Shown one piece after another: positions 8,274 to 14,436 of a stretch of 62,227 bases of DNA. Origin of the DNA: Syntrophaceae bacterium UBA6112 (GTDB lineage Bacteria; Desulfobacterota; Syntrophia; Syntrophales; UBA5619). Under the pieces are notes generated by a model. The model made no database searches. It saw nothing but the letters and a program-made list of their open reading frames with translations, and was not told where the DNA came from. Numbering within the stretch: the first letter of the stretch is position 1; the number at the start of each line of letters is the position of its first letter. The stretch spans positions 1-62,227 of the forward strand of contig DIWG01000035.1 in NCBI GenBank assembly GCA_002423465.1, given 5' to 3'. A program made the position numbers and the translations under genes.

Positions 8274-9524
8274 ATGGCATTGAATTTGGGAAAATTACTA
8301 AAACAGGAAGCATTTGCTTGTATTGATACATGCATTGGAGAGCTTTGCATCTTTAGCATAAATGTAAAAGGTCAAACAGAGCTAAACAAAAAAATAGGTG
8401 CTTCATTAAAAGAATGTTCTCCTTCTGATTTTCTCAGAAGTTTTTGCTTATATGTATGCTTTCCAAAGGAATCATTGAAAGACAACAAATACAAGCCAGA
8501 AAACCAGGTTCTCACCGATGACGACGTGAATAAACTATCAGAGGATGATCTTGAAAAAATAGCGGGAATTTATATCGATAACAACGAGTATCTGTTTAAA
8601 AAGCTCGTATTCAAAAAGAAAAAAAATGAAAAGGGTGAAACAGTCAATTATGGTGAGTACAAAGAAATAGAGCATCCAAGAGAAGAAAGTGAATCAAACA
8701 CTTCCTATCTTCATCGGCTTTCTATTCTTGAGGGTGAAAAACATAAAAAGCAGTTAGAGGATATGTTTAAATCTGTTTCTGGTTTGGGTGGCTTTTCGTC
8801 AAAATTAACTGATAGCATAAAAAACACTTTAACTTGGGGGAACTCTTTAAGCAAGGCAATGGAGTCCATAAGGCCAATAAACCAACCACAAATACGGCCA
8901 ATAGAGTATGAGCATCCGAGTATAGATTTTGCTGAAATGGCTCGGGAAAGTGAAAAGCGAAGGTTGCAGCCTTTTAATGAACTATCAGAACAACTTGATC
9001 AGCTTATTGAATCTTCTGTCCAGGCTTCTGAATTCATGATTGAAGCCAACAAAATACAAACCCAAATAGCAGCAGAAATCAAAACATCAGGTGATGTAAC
9101 AGAGCGATATTCTAAAAAGAATATCTTGTTGAGTGGAATTGTCATCTTCTTAACTATATTAGGTTTGTCCTTGACAACATACGCTATCATTTCAGGAAAT
9201 TCATTTAATGAAAAACAGAAGACCAAGCTACAGAATAGTGCAGAAGCCATAGTTACCTCTTTGGATGGCATACAGAAAAATCTATCTATAGAGAATTCAA
9301 GAAACCAAAAGTCCTTAGAATTAATAGAGGGACAATTAGTTGAACTCAGCACACAAAAAGCTGCATATGAACATTTGCTTGCTCAACAAAAAACACTGAT
9401 TGAGGCTCTGGAAAGAGCAAACACTGAGCAGAGCTCTCAGATCATTGAGCTACAGAAAAAAATGGATGCTTTGGAAAAAAAGGCCAAAAATATGAATAGC
9501 AAAATGCCTAACAAGGCAAATTAA
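8274..9524 (+). CDS. Cassette protein: membrane-anchored coiled-coil protein of unknown function
   Basis: I do not recognise the family. The 416-residue product is strikingly AT-rich compared with its host neighbours. It has a charged cytoplasmic-looking N-terminal region (about 1-280), then one membrane segment (about 285-306, ILLSGIVIFLTILGLSLTTYAI). The C-terminal about 110 residues have strong coiled-coil character (IENSRNQKSLELIEGQLVEL and following heptads). The start ATG 8274 is 14 bases after the GTTAGGC core at 8254. The 3' end overlaps the next attC: the last codons contain GCCTAAC at 9506. Recent transfer is likely. A role in stress or phage defence is possible only by analogy with other cassettes. 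Confidence 0.7.
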   Translation: MALNLGKLLKQEAFACIDTCIGELCIFSINVKGQTELNKKIGASLKECSPSDFLRSFCLYVCFPKESLKDNKYKPENQVLTDDDVNKLSEDDLEKIAGIYIDNNEYLFKKLVFKKKKNEKGETVNYGEYKEIEHPREESESNTSYLHRLSILEGEKHKKQLEDMFKSVSGLGGFSSKLTDSIKNTLTWGNSLSKAMESIRPINQPQIRPIEYEHPSIDFAEMARESEKRRLQPFNELSEQLDQLIESSVQASEFMIEANKIQTQIAAEIKTSGDVTERYSKKNILLSGIVIFLTILGLSLTTYAIISGNSFNEKQKTKLQNSAEAIVTSLDGIQKNLSIENSRNQKSLELIEGQLVELSTQKAAYEHLLAQQKTLIEALERANTEQSSQIIELQKKMDALEKKAKNMNSKMPNKAN

Positions 9525-9587
9525 CTCGGACCACAAAAAGCTACGCTGCGCTTCGCTTTTTGCGTCCGGTTATTTGCGTCGTTCGTG
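9506..9587 (+). repeat. attC site of the 416-residue protein cassette
   Basis: A textbook-sized attC of about 82 nt. It starts with GCCTAAC (9506-9512), an exact RYYYAAC box inside the gene's 3' end. Arms such as CGGACCACAAAAAGC pair with GCTTTTTGCGTCCG around a short loop, and ATTTGCGTC leads to GTT at 9581. The last core reads GTTCGTG rather than GTTRRRY, so it is either degenerate or an old junction with the next geneless unit. Confidence 0.72.
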
Positions 9588-9768
9588 CCGCCTGCGGCGG
9601 CGCGAACGGGTGCGAGCTGAATCGATTGCCGGTCCTCGCCGCAAAGCGGCTCGAACCATCAATCGATCCGCACCGCCTTCGGCGGCTTCGCCCCCATTGT
9701 CACGGGAGCCGCAATAAATTGCGTCTCCCGCGCCCAAGGGGGTGCGGCTCATCTCGCACCCGTTATGC
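9581..9768 (+). repeat. Long attC-like unit, copy 2 (geneless unit)
   Basis: Homologous to 8074-8260 over its whole length. The arm AACGGGTGCGA (9605-9615) pairs with TCGCACCCGTT (9754-9764), and the core is GTTATGC (9762-9768). It sits directly after a complete short attC, with no gene between the two cores. It therefore behaves like a geneless cassette of about 180 bp. Confidence 0.68.
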
Positions 9769-9787
9769 AAGAGATAAGGAAACCACA

Positions 9788-9991
9788 ATGGAAAAAGTAA
9801 TCGTGTGTCACTTCAGGAAATATGACTTGAATGCAGATCAGTACATCCAATTTCTTGATAAAAGCAAGAGGACACTTGAGGCTATAGAGAGCCTCGGTGA
9901 TGGTTTTTCGCCAATACCTGGTACGTGCATAGAAGTTGATGCTTCTGAAGTCGATAGTAACGGATGCTACCCCAAAGATGGCGTTGATTGA
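9788..9991 (+). CDS. Cassette protein: small orphan (67 aa)
   Basis: A small acidic protein beginning MEKVIVCHFRKYDLNADQYI. I do not recognise a family. The start ATG 9788 has AAGGA about 7 bases upstream, and it lies 20 bases after the GTTATGC core at 9762. Its 3' end overlaps the proposed next attC (from 9955), as usual for cassette genes. It has no signal peptide and no membrane segment. A larger frame reading back to 9560 would run through the repeat and is unlikely. Confidence 0.55.
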   Translation: MEKVIVCHFRKYDLNADQYIQFLDKSKRTLEAIESLGDGFSPIPGTCIEVDASEVDSNGCYPKDGVD

Positions 9992-10048
9992 ATCATGGCT
10001 CGTGATGAGAGAAATATTACTGCCACTGCTTTGTCGCACTCGTTAGGG
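9955..10048 (+). repeat. Probable attC site between the 67-aa and nuclease-like cassettes
   Basis: The right part GTCGCACTCGTTAGGG (core GTTAGGG 10042-10048) closely matches the TCGCACCCGTTAGGC ends of the other sites. The left part, TAGTAAC followed by GGATGCTAC (9955-9970), pairs with it imperfectly (about 9 of 12 positions). It is therefore more degenerate than its neighbours. Confidence 0.5.
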
Positions 10049-10060
10049 AGGAAAGCACTG

Positions 10061-10999
10061 ATGGATTTAGAACGACTTAGTCAATTAGCTACGTTGGATT
10101 TGACCAGCCTCATTCCGAACGAAAACAGCGTTAAGTACAAGATAGTTATCCCTTTCCTTCAGTCCTTTGGGCATGAGCACATCGATTTGGAGCATGCAGC
10201 ACAGGGCAGCCGGATCGACATCAATATAGGAAACAAAATCGTTGTTGAAACCAAGGCTCTCAATCAGCATCTCGATAACCATGTACAACAACTAAGTGAC
10301 TATTGTGGCAGAGAGTGGCCAGTTTTAGCGATCTTGACCAACGGGAAATCTTTTCGGATATACTCACCGCAGTGGCGGCGCCAACCGACCTTTCGCGATA
10401 AAATAATTTATACATTTGACATTACAGAACTGACAAGCACCCAATTGCAGGAGAGGCTGGAAAAGGTGCTGGGGCGTGATAACTATGACACTGAGGCATT
10501 CTATGACCATATTAGCCAAAGAGAGAAGGAGCTCCTGGAAACTGGAAAGAACATTGATGCTTTAAGGGCGGAAAAGAGCGGAAATGTTACGCAGCTGCGA
10601 TCCGAGATTGCAAACCTAAAGGAACAAGTCCGGGAACTTAATAACAAAATAGCGCAAAAAGAACAGACTGTTGCAGAAATTGAATCTCAAGAGGTACCAG
10701 AGATAGATTCGTTGATCTCGGAATCATTTTTCCCGAGAGTTATTACGGTTTCAGAAACACAATCCCCAAGACCAACGGAGCCGTTCCGCCGCCCCGAGAT
10801 GGGAGTAAGGGCCATATTTCCAAGAGGTTGCACAGTCGATGGGGTTCACTACGAAAGTGCCAGCTACGCAATTAGCGGTTTGATATCGGCAGGAAAAATA
10901 CGAAAAGAAGATATACCGACATCAAGTTACAACGCCCATCTATGGCTTCGGCAGAATAACTCAAGATTTGGTTTTAAATATGAAAGAGATGTTTCATAA
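10061..10999 (+). CDS. Cassette protein: PD-(D/E)xK-like (HsdR_N-type) nuclease-like protein
   Basis: A 312-residue protein. The N-terminal domain (about 1-145) resembles the type I restriction enzyme HsdR N-terminal nuclease fold. A YKIVIPFLQSFGHEH helix leads to RIDINI and then VVETKAL, giving the D...ExK pattern expected of PD-(D/E)xK active sites (about residues 47-65). A central coiled coil follows (about 165-225). A short C-terminal domain (about 250-312) contains the motif GCTVDGVHYESASYAI. Start ATG 10061 has GGGAGGAAAG just upstream; an earlier in-frame ATG (9995) has none. It is a single-gene cassette with no methylase, so classical restriction-modification is unlikely. A defence or regulatory nuclease role is inference. 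Confidence 0.65.
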   Translation: MDLERLSQLATLDLTSLIPNENSVKYKIVIPFLQSFGHEHIDLEHAAQGSRIDINIGNKIVVETKALNQHLDNHVQQLSDYCGREWPVLAILTNGKSFRIYSPQWRRQPTFRDKIIYTFDITELTSTQLQERLEKVLGRDNYDTEAFYDHISQREKELLETGKNIDALRAEKSGNVTQLRSEIANLKEQVRELNNKIAQKEQTVAEIESQEVPEIDSLISESFFPRVITVSETQSPRPTEPFRRPEMGVRAIFPRGCTVDGVHYESASYAISGLISAGKIRKEDIPTSSYNAHLWLRQNNSRFGFKYERDVS

Positions 11000-11117
11000 C
11001 ATCCTGCTGCAAGGGACGGCGCAACAATCGCGCCGCTTCGCGGTGCGAACGGGTGCGAGCTGAATCGATTGCCGGTCCTCGTCGCAAAGCGGCGCGGACC
11101 ATTCGGACCCGTTATGC
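10994..11117 (+). repeat. attC site after the nuclease-like cassette
   Basis: Begins with TCATAAC overlapping the gene's TAA stop and ends with GTTATGC (11111-11117). A compact inner pair, AACGGGTGCGA (11048-11058) and TCGGACCCGTT (11103-11113), matches 10 of 11 bases and gives a 74-nt core site. The middle shares GAGCTGAATCGATTGCCGGT with the long unit at 9581-9768. Confidence 0.7.
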
Positions 11118-11131
11118 CCAAAGAATTGAGA

Positions 11132-11812
11132 ATGAATCGACAAATCCGCTTGTTCTTCTCATTACTCATCGTGGTCTTTCTCTGCCGGCCCCTTGGGGCT
11201 TCAGCCGCTGATGATCATGTTTCCTATAAGCCGGGAGCCTTTATTGTCTCCAAAAACAAGGGGCATATGAATACCAGTAGTTCTGTTCAGGATGTTGTGA
11301 ATCATCCGTCCTTTAAAGGCTTTGGGCAGTTTATTCTGCCGCTGGACAATCGTGCGTACGACGGGAATATGCAACTGAGTCGAGTGGGGTCTCTCTTGCC
11401 GTATCATAGCTACGTAGAACCGGAGGCTGTAGTGGAGACAATCAATTACATGATTGACCAAGTGGCCGATGGAAAGGTTATCTTCTACAACGTCTACACA
11501 GAGCGGCAAAAGCAGGAAAACCCAGCGAAAAGGAACACCGGTTTTTTCTTCTTTAAGGGGAAGCCCGGGGTTCCGTTTGCCATCGTGTGTCCTGGCGGTG
11601 GCTTTTCCTATGTCGGTTCTGTTCATGAAGGTTTCCCTCACGCCATACAACTTAGCAAGAAAGGATATAATGTTTTCGTCCTGCAATACCGCGTGGGAGG
11701 TGAGCAGAGAGCCTGCGGAGATTTGGCCGCAGTTATATCCTATATCTTTAAACATGCCGGATCATTAAGGTTCATGAACAGGAACCTGATTAGAAATGAG
11801 TTCGGGACATAA
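11132..11812 (+). pseudogene. Cassette gene: exported alpha/beta-hydrolase (esterase-like), C-terminally truncated
   Basis: The 226-residue product has a signal peptide (MNRQIRLFFSLLIVVFLCRPLGASA). It then has the N-terminal half of an alpha/beta-hydrolase fold: the oxyanion-hole segment VCPGGGFSYVGSVHEGFPHA, followed by GYNVFVLQYRVGGEQRACGDLAAVISYIFKHA. In homologous esterases this is followed by the nucleophile elbow GxSxG with the catalytic Ser, then Asp and His. Here similarity ends at 'FKHA' and about 20 unrelated residues run to a TAA inside an attC box. It should therefore be inactive. ATG 11132 is preferred; ATG 11114 lies in the attC core itself. Confidence 0.65.
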
Positions 11813-11878
11813 CCAGCGGCTGCACCGGTTGCACCTGATCGCTGAGAACGCCGGCTCCAGGTGAGCCGTGTGTTCGCA
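11807..11878 (+). repeat. attC site between the truncated hydrolase and the toxin-antitoxin cassette
   Basis: Starts ACATAAC (11807-11813), overlapping the hydrolase stop. AACCAGCGGCTGCACC pairs imperfectly with GGTGAGCCGTGTGTT, and the site ends GTTCGCA (11872-11878). At 72 nt it is of typical attC size, though the final core departs from GTTRRRY. Confidence 0.6.
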
Positions 11879-11887
11879 ATAAAATAT

Positions 11888-11916
11888 TTGATGTTGTGAC
11901 GTTTTAGCGCTATAGT
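11888..11916 (+). promoter_or_regulatory. Promoter of the cassette toxin-antitoxin operon
   Basis: TTGATG (11888-11893), 17-base spacer, TATAGT (11911-11916). It sits between the attC core and the antitoxin ATG at 11943, with a GGAGGTGAT ribosome binding site at 11931. Toxin-antitoxin cassettes usually carry their own promoter, unlike most cassettes. Confidence 0.68.
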
Positions 11917-11942
11917 TACACAACATCCAAGGAGGTGATATT

Positions 11943-12176
11943 ATGGGAACAGCGGCAATGCGCGCAACAGTGTATTTGGATCCGGAATTGCACAAAGCTT
12001 TACGATTGAAAGCGGTAGAAACCACGCAGTCCATCTCGAAACTTGTGAATGATGCCATTAAAGAATCCCTTGCCGAGGACGCCGAAGATATTGCGGCCTT
12101 TGAAGCAAGAGCCAAAGAGCCGTTGATTAGCTACGACGCGATGATCAAGAGGCTGAAAAAAGATGGCCGAATATAA
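11943..12176 (+). CDS. Cassette antitoxin, ribbon-helix-helix (CopG-like)
   Basis: A 77-residue antitoxin. The N-terminal MRATVYLDPELHKALRLKAV segment is a ribbon-helix-helix DNA-binding fold (beta strand RATVYL then helices), expected to bind the operon promoter. The acidic, helical C-terminus (ESLAEDAEDIAAFEARAKE) should wrap the toxin. A strong GGAGGTGAT precedes ATG 11943. It overlaps the downstream toxin gene by 14 bp, giving translational coupling. Negative autoregulation at the promoter 11888-11916 is expected for the family. Confidence 0.83.
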   Translation: MGTAAMRATVYLDPELHKALRLKAVETTQSISKLVNDAIKESLAEDAEDIAAFEARAKEPLISYDAMIKRLKKDGRI

Positions 12177-12420
12177 AATCTATTTTAAAGAATCTGTTGA
12201 AAAGGATTTTTGTGCAATACCAAAGAAAGATCTACAGAAGATCATCCTTCGCATTCAGGCTCTCGCAAGTGAGCCGAGGCCGCCAGGTCACGAAAAACTC
12301 ACAGGAAAAGAAAGATATCGCGTCCGCCAAGGGCATTACAGAATAGTCTATTCTATTCAGGATAAAGAATTTACGGTTTGGGTAGTAACGGTTGGACATC
12401 GCAAGGATATTTATCGATGA
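12163..12420 (+). CDS. Cassette toxin, RelE/ParE superfamily
   Basis: An 85-residue basic protein of the RelE/ParE superfamily. It has the typical EYKIYFKESVEKDFCAI start, 'EKLTGKERYRVRQGHYRIVYSI' in the middle and the 'VWVVTVGHRKDIYR' ending. The conserved Arg and His residues of RelE-type mRNA interferases (R..V..YRIVY, GHRKDIY) are present, so translation-dependent mRNA cleavage is likely. It overlaps the antitoxin by 14 bp. As a cassette it would stabilise the array against deletion. Confidence 0.86.
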   Translation: MAEYKIYFKESVEKDFCAIPKKDLQKIILRIQALASEPRPPGHEKLTGKERYRVRQGHYRIVYSIQDKEFTVWVVTVGHRKDIYR

Positions 12421-12541
12421 AGCGAACCAGGCAATACACCCGGTCGCTACGCTCCGGCTGAGCTTTTCGTTCGCGCCGCTACTTCGCCTGGCGTCGTCTG
12501 CGCGACACGAATGGGTGCGGCTCATTTCGCACCCGTTAGGC
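12421..12541 (+). repeat. attC site after the toxin cassette (composite)
   Basis: AGCGAAC follows the toxin stop. AACCAGGC pairs with GCCTGGCGTC to form a 76-nt inner site ending in a degenerate GTCGTCT. A tail homologous to the end of the long units (GGGTGCGG...CGCACCC, a 7-bp hairpin) then leads to the core GTTAGGC (12535-12541). It looks like a short attC joined to the last about 40 bases of the long unit. Confidence 0.66.
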
Positions 12542-12559
12542 GGCTAAAAAAGGTCGACC

Positions 12560-13204
12560 ATGTACATTGATCCGTGGCTTGAACCTTGGCTATCGCTTAT
12601 CGCCAAACGCGTCGGCTCGCAGGCTATCCTTGAGCTTGGCTGCGGCTCGGGTCTCGATACAGCAACGCTCGAAGCCGCCGGCCACCGCGTCGTAGCTGTC
12701 GATCTCTCGCCCGGTGCCGTGACTAAGGCGCGCAAACGCGCACCCTATGCTGAGATCTATTGCCAGGATCTGCGCGCACCGTTCCCGCCTTCGGCTTCGA
12801 GGATCAATGTCGTCATCGCAAGCCTCTCGCTCCATTACTTCCCTTGGGACGAAACGCTTGCTTTGGTTCGCAAGATCTTTGAGCTCCTTCCTTCTTCCGG
12901 ACTGCTGCTTTGTCGCCTGAACTCGATGAACGATCACCACTACGGAGCCAGCGGCCACCCGGAGATTGAGCCAAACTACTATCTGGTCGATGGCGAACCA
13001 AAGCGGTTCTTCAGCAAAGCCTCCGTGCAAGCGCTGTTTGCGACAGGCTGGCGCATCCTTCATCTCGAAGAGCGGGTTGTGCACAGGTATGCGAAACCGA
13101 AGTCGGTGTGGGAAGTCATTCTTGAAAAGCCGCCTAACCCGGCGGTTGAGAGCGACGCCTGCGAATCAGCGCCGCGCGTCTCACAGCGAACGTGTACAAG
13201 CTGA
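12560..13204 (+). CDS. Cassette protein: class I SAM-dependent methyltransferase
   Basis: A 214-residue methyltransferase. Motif I is ILELGCGSGLDTATL (about residues 23-37), motif II acidic residue VVAVDLSP, and a post-II segment 'QDLRAPFPPSASRINVVIASLSLHYF' carries the DxxxxLPF-like and catalytic-face motifs. The substrate is unknown. The closest general resemblance is to small-molecule or tellurite/UbiE-type methyltransferases. Start ATG 12560 is 18 bases after the GTTAGGC core. The last about 24 codons run through the next attC box (GCCTAAC, 13132), so the C-terminus is probably attC-encoded and not conserved. Confidence 0.78.
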   Translation: MYIDPWLEPWLSLIAKRVGSQAILELGCGSGLDTATLEAAGHRVVAVDLSPGAVTKARKRAPYAEIYCQDLRAPFPPSASRINVVIASLSLHYFPWDETLALVRKIFELLPSSGLLLCRLNSMNDHHYGASGHPEIEPNYYLVDGEPKRFFSKASVQALFATGWRILHLEERVVHRYAKPKSVWEVILEKPPNPAVESDACESAPRVSQRTCTS

Positions 13205-13304
13205 ACGATCGCTGGTTTTCACCGCAGGGCGGCGCGAACCATCAATGGAGCTGCTCTGCCAACGACGGCATGGATGTAATCCAAGCCAGGGGGAAACGTT
13301 ATGC
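13132..13304 (+). repeat. attC-like site between the methyltransferase and GNAT cassettes
   Basis: Begins with GCCTAAC (13132-13138), an exact RYYYAAC box, and ends with GTTATGC (13298-13304), a classic core. The interior (GCGAACGTGTACAAGCTGAA, GGCGCGAACCATCAATGGA) is a diverged relative of the long units at 8074 and 9581. The arms next to the right core no longer pair well. Confidence 0.6.
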
Positions 13305-13813
13305 CGGATGTCGAGATCGTCAGGGGCTACATTCCTGGTTCAATCGGGCGGGTGGTGGAGCTTCATGGCACCTACTACCAACAGCATTGGGGGTTTGGCC
13401 TTTTCTTCGAGGCCAAGGTGGCCACCGGATTGACGGCATTCCTTGGCCGATATGACCGGCAAAGGGACGGTTTCTGGACCGCATCGATCGGAGGGCGCAT
13501 TGAGGGCTCCATTGCCATCGACAGCTCCCATGCCGAACATGAAGGCGCACATTTGCGCTGGTTCATTATGTCTGATGCACTGCGGGGAATGGGCGTGGGA
13601 AACCGGATGATTGACGCCGCAATCAGCTTCTGTCGGGACCAAGGTTATCAGCGGGTCTACCTATGGACGTTTGAAGGCCTCAATCCCGCGCGACACCTCT
13701 ATGAAAAGAACGGCTTCATGCTTGTGGAACAACACGAGGGGACCCAGTGGGGCACAGAGGTCCATGAACAACGGTTCGAATTGCAGTTGGGAATAGGGAG
13801 TGATGAAAGGTAG
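13301..13813 (+). CDS. Cassette protein: GNAT family N-acetyltransferase
   Basis: A 170-residue Gcn5-related acetyltransferase using acetyl-CoA. It has the acetyl-CoA-binding motif A 'HLRWFIMSDALRGMGVGNRMIDAAISFCRDQG' (about 87-117; R..G.G core) and the C-terminal 'LNPARHLYEKNGFMLVEQHEG'. It resembles MarR-linked or stand-alone GNATs seen in integron arrays. The substrate is unknown. The ATG is part of the attC core GTTATGC and has AGGGGGAAA upstream, so the cassette junction supplies the start codon. It is the last recognisable cassette, and no clear attC follows it. Confidence 0.85.
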   Translation: MPDVEIVRGYIPGSIGRVVELHGTYYQQHWGFGLFFEAKVATGLTAFLGRYDRQRDGFWTASIGGRIEGSIAIDSSHAEHEGAHLRWFIMSDALRGMGVGNRMIDAAISFCRDQGYQRVYLWTFEGLNPARHLYEKNGFMLVEQHEGTQWGTEVHEQRFELQLGIGSDER

Positions 13814-13860
13814 CGCGCAGAATGGTTATCTCCAAAGTGTAAGATGGAAGCGGATACTTG

Positions 13861-13889
13861 TTGACATGCAGGAGGGTTCTTCGTATCGT
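13861..13889 (+). promoter_or_regulatory. Promoter upstream of ndk
   Basis: TTGACA (13861-13866), 17-base spacer, TATCGT (13884-13889), 83 bases before the ndk ATG. It lies just beyond the right edge of the cassette array and so marks return to host sequence. Confidence 0.6.
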
Positions 13890-13971
13890 TTCATACGATC
13901 CGACAAGGCGTTTGTCGATCCATACGCCGGCGGGACGCCGGTTCTGAATATCATGTTCTCAGGAGGAAGAA

Positions 13972-14424
13972 ATGGAACGTTCTCTTGTTCTGGTCAAACC
14001 CGACGGGGTGCAACGCGGTCTCGTGGGCAAGGTGATCGCCCGTCTGGAGCGGCGCGGGCTGCTTCTGGCGGGGGCGAAATTCATGCAGGTCAGTCGTTCG
14101 CTGGCCGAAGAACACTATGCGATTCATCAGGGGAAACCCTTTTATGACGGTTTGATTGCCTATATCACGTCCGCGCCGGTGATGGCGATGGTCTGGGAAG
14201 GTCCCCAGGCGGTCGCCGCGATCCGCCAGACGATGGGCGCCACCCGCCCTCTGGAAGCCGCGCCGGGGACGATCCGCCACGATTTTGCCCTGGAAGTGGG
14301 CCGCAACCTGACCCACGCCTCGGACAGCCCGGAAAACGGCGTGAAGGAAGCTGCTCTGTGGTTCAAACCGGAGGAACTGGTCTCCTGGCGCCGCGCCGTA
14401 GATCCGTGGATTTTTGAGAAGTAG
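13972..14424 (+). CDS. ndk: Nucleoside-diphosphate kinase
   Basis: Transfers the gamma-phosphate between nucleoside tri- and diphosphates through a phosphohistidine, in the cytoplasm. The 150-residue product starts MERSLVLVKPDGVQRGLVG, and the Lys/Asp of VKPDG are active-site residues. The catalytic His is in GTIRHDF, and an intact ATRPLEAAPGTIR substrate segment precedes it. Length is slightly above the usual 140 owing to a short C-terminal tail. AGGAGGAAGAA precedes the ATG. It is the first host gene right of the cassette array, with its own promoter. Confidence 0.95.
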   Translation: MERSLVLVKPDGVQRGLVGKVIARLERRGLLLAGAKFMQVSRSLAEEHYAIHQGKPFYDGLIAYITSAPVMAMVWEGPQAVAAIRQTMGATRPLEAAPGTIRHDFALEVGRNLTHASDSPENGVKEAALWFKPEELVSWRRAVDPWIFEK

Positions 14425-14436
14425 CCCCCAAACAAT

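Larger units (their letters stand above)
8055..13813 (+). mobile_element. Integron gene-cassette array without integrase (CALIN)
   Basis: Seven gene units, all on the plus strand, are separated by sites that end in GTTRRRY-type cores: GTTAGGC 8254 and 12535, GTTATGC 9762, 11111 and 13298, GTTAGGG 10042, GTTCGCA 11872. Each is paired with an upstream ...AAC box and inner inverted repeats such as AACGGGTGCGA/TCGCACCCGTT. The start codons of several genes lie within 3-25 bases of these cores and their stop codons overlap the upstream boxes, as in integron cassettes. Gene content (toxin-antitoxin pair with own promoter, GNAT, methyltransferase, orphan proteins) and shifting base composition also fit. 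The array lies between conserved host genes (EFR1 and ndk). No intI is in the window. The right end has lost a clear terminal attC. Confidence 0.75.

Noticed and set aside
8254..9524. Insertion sequence or transposase around the AT-rich gene
   Set aside because: No transposase motifs, terminal inverted repeats or target duplication; attC-like boundaries explain the structure better.
8041..13304. CRISPR array
   Set aside because: Repeats here are long, variable and spaced by genes; no short regular direct repeats with uniform spacers and no cas genes.
13822..13830. GTTATCT as a terminal attC core
   Set aside because: Does not fit GTTRRRY, and no partner AAC box or pairing arms upstream.
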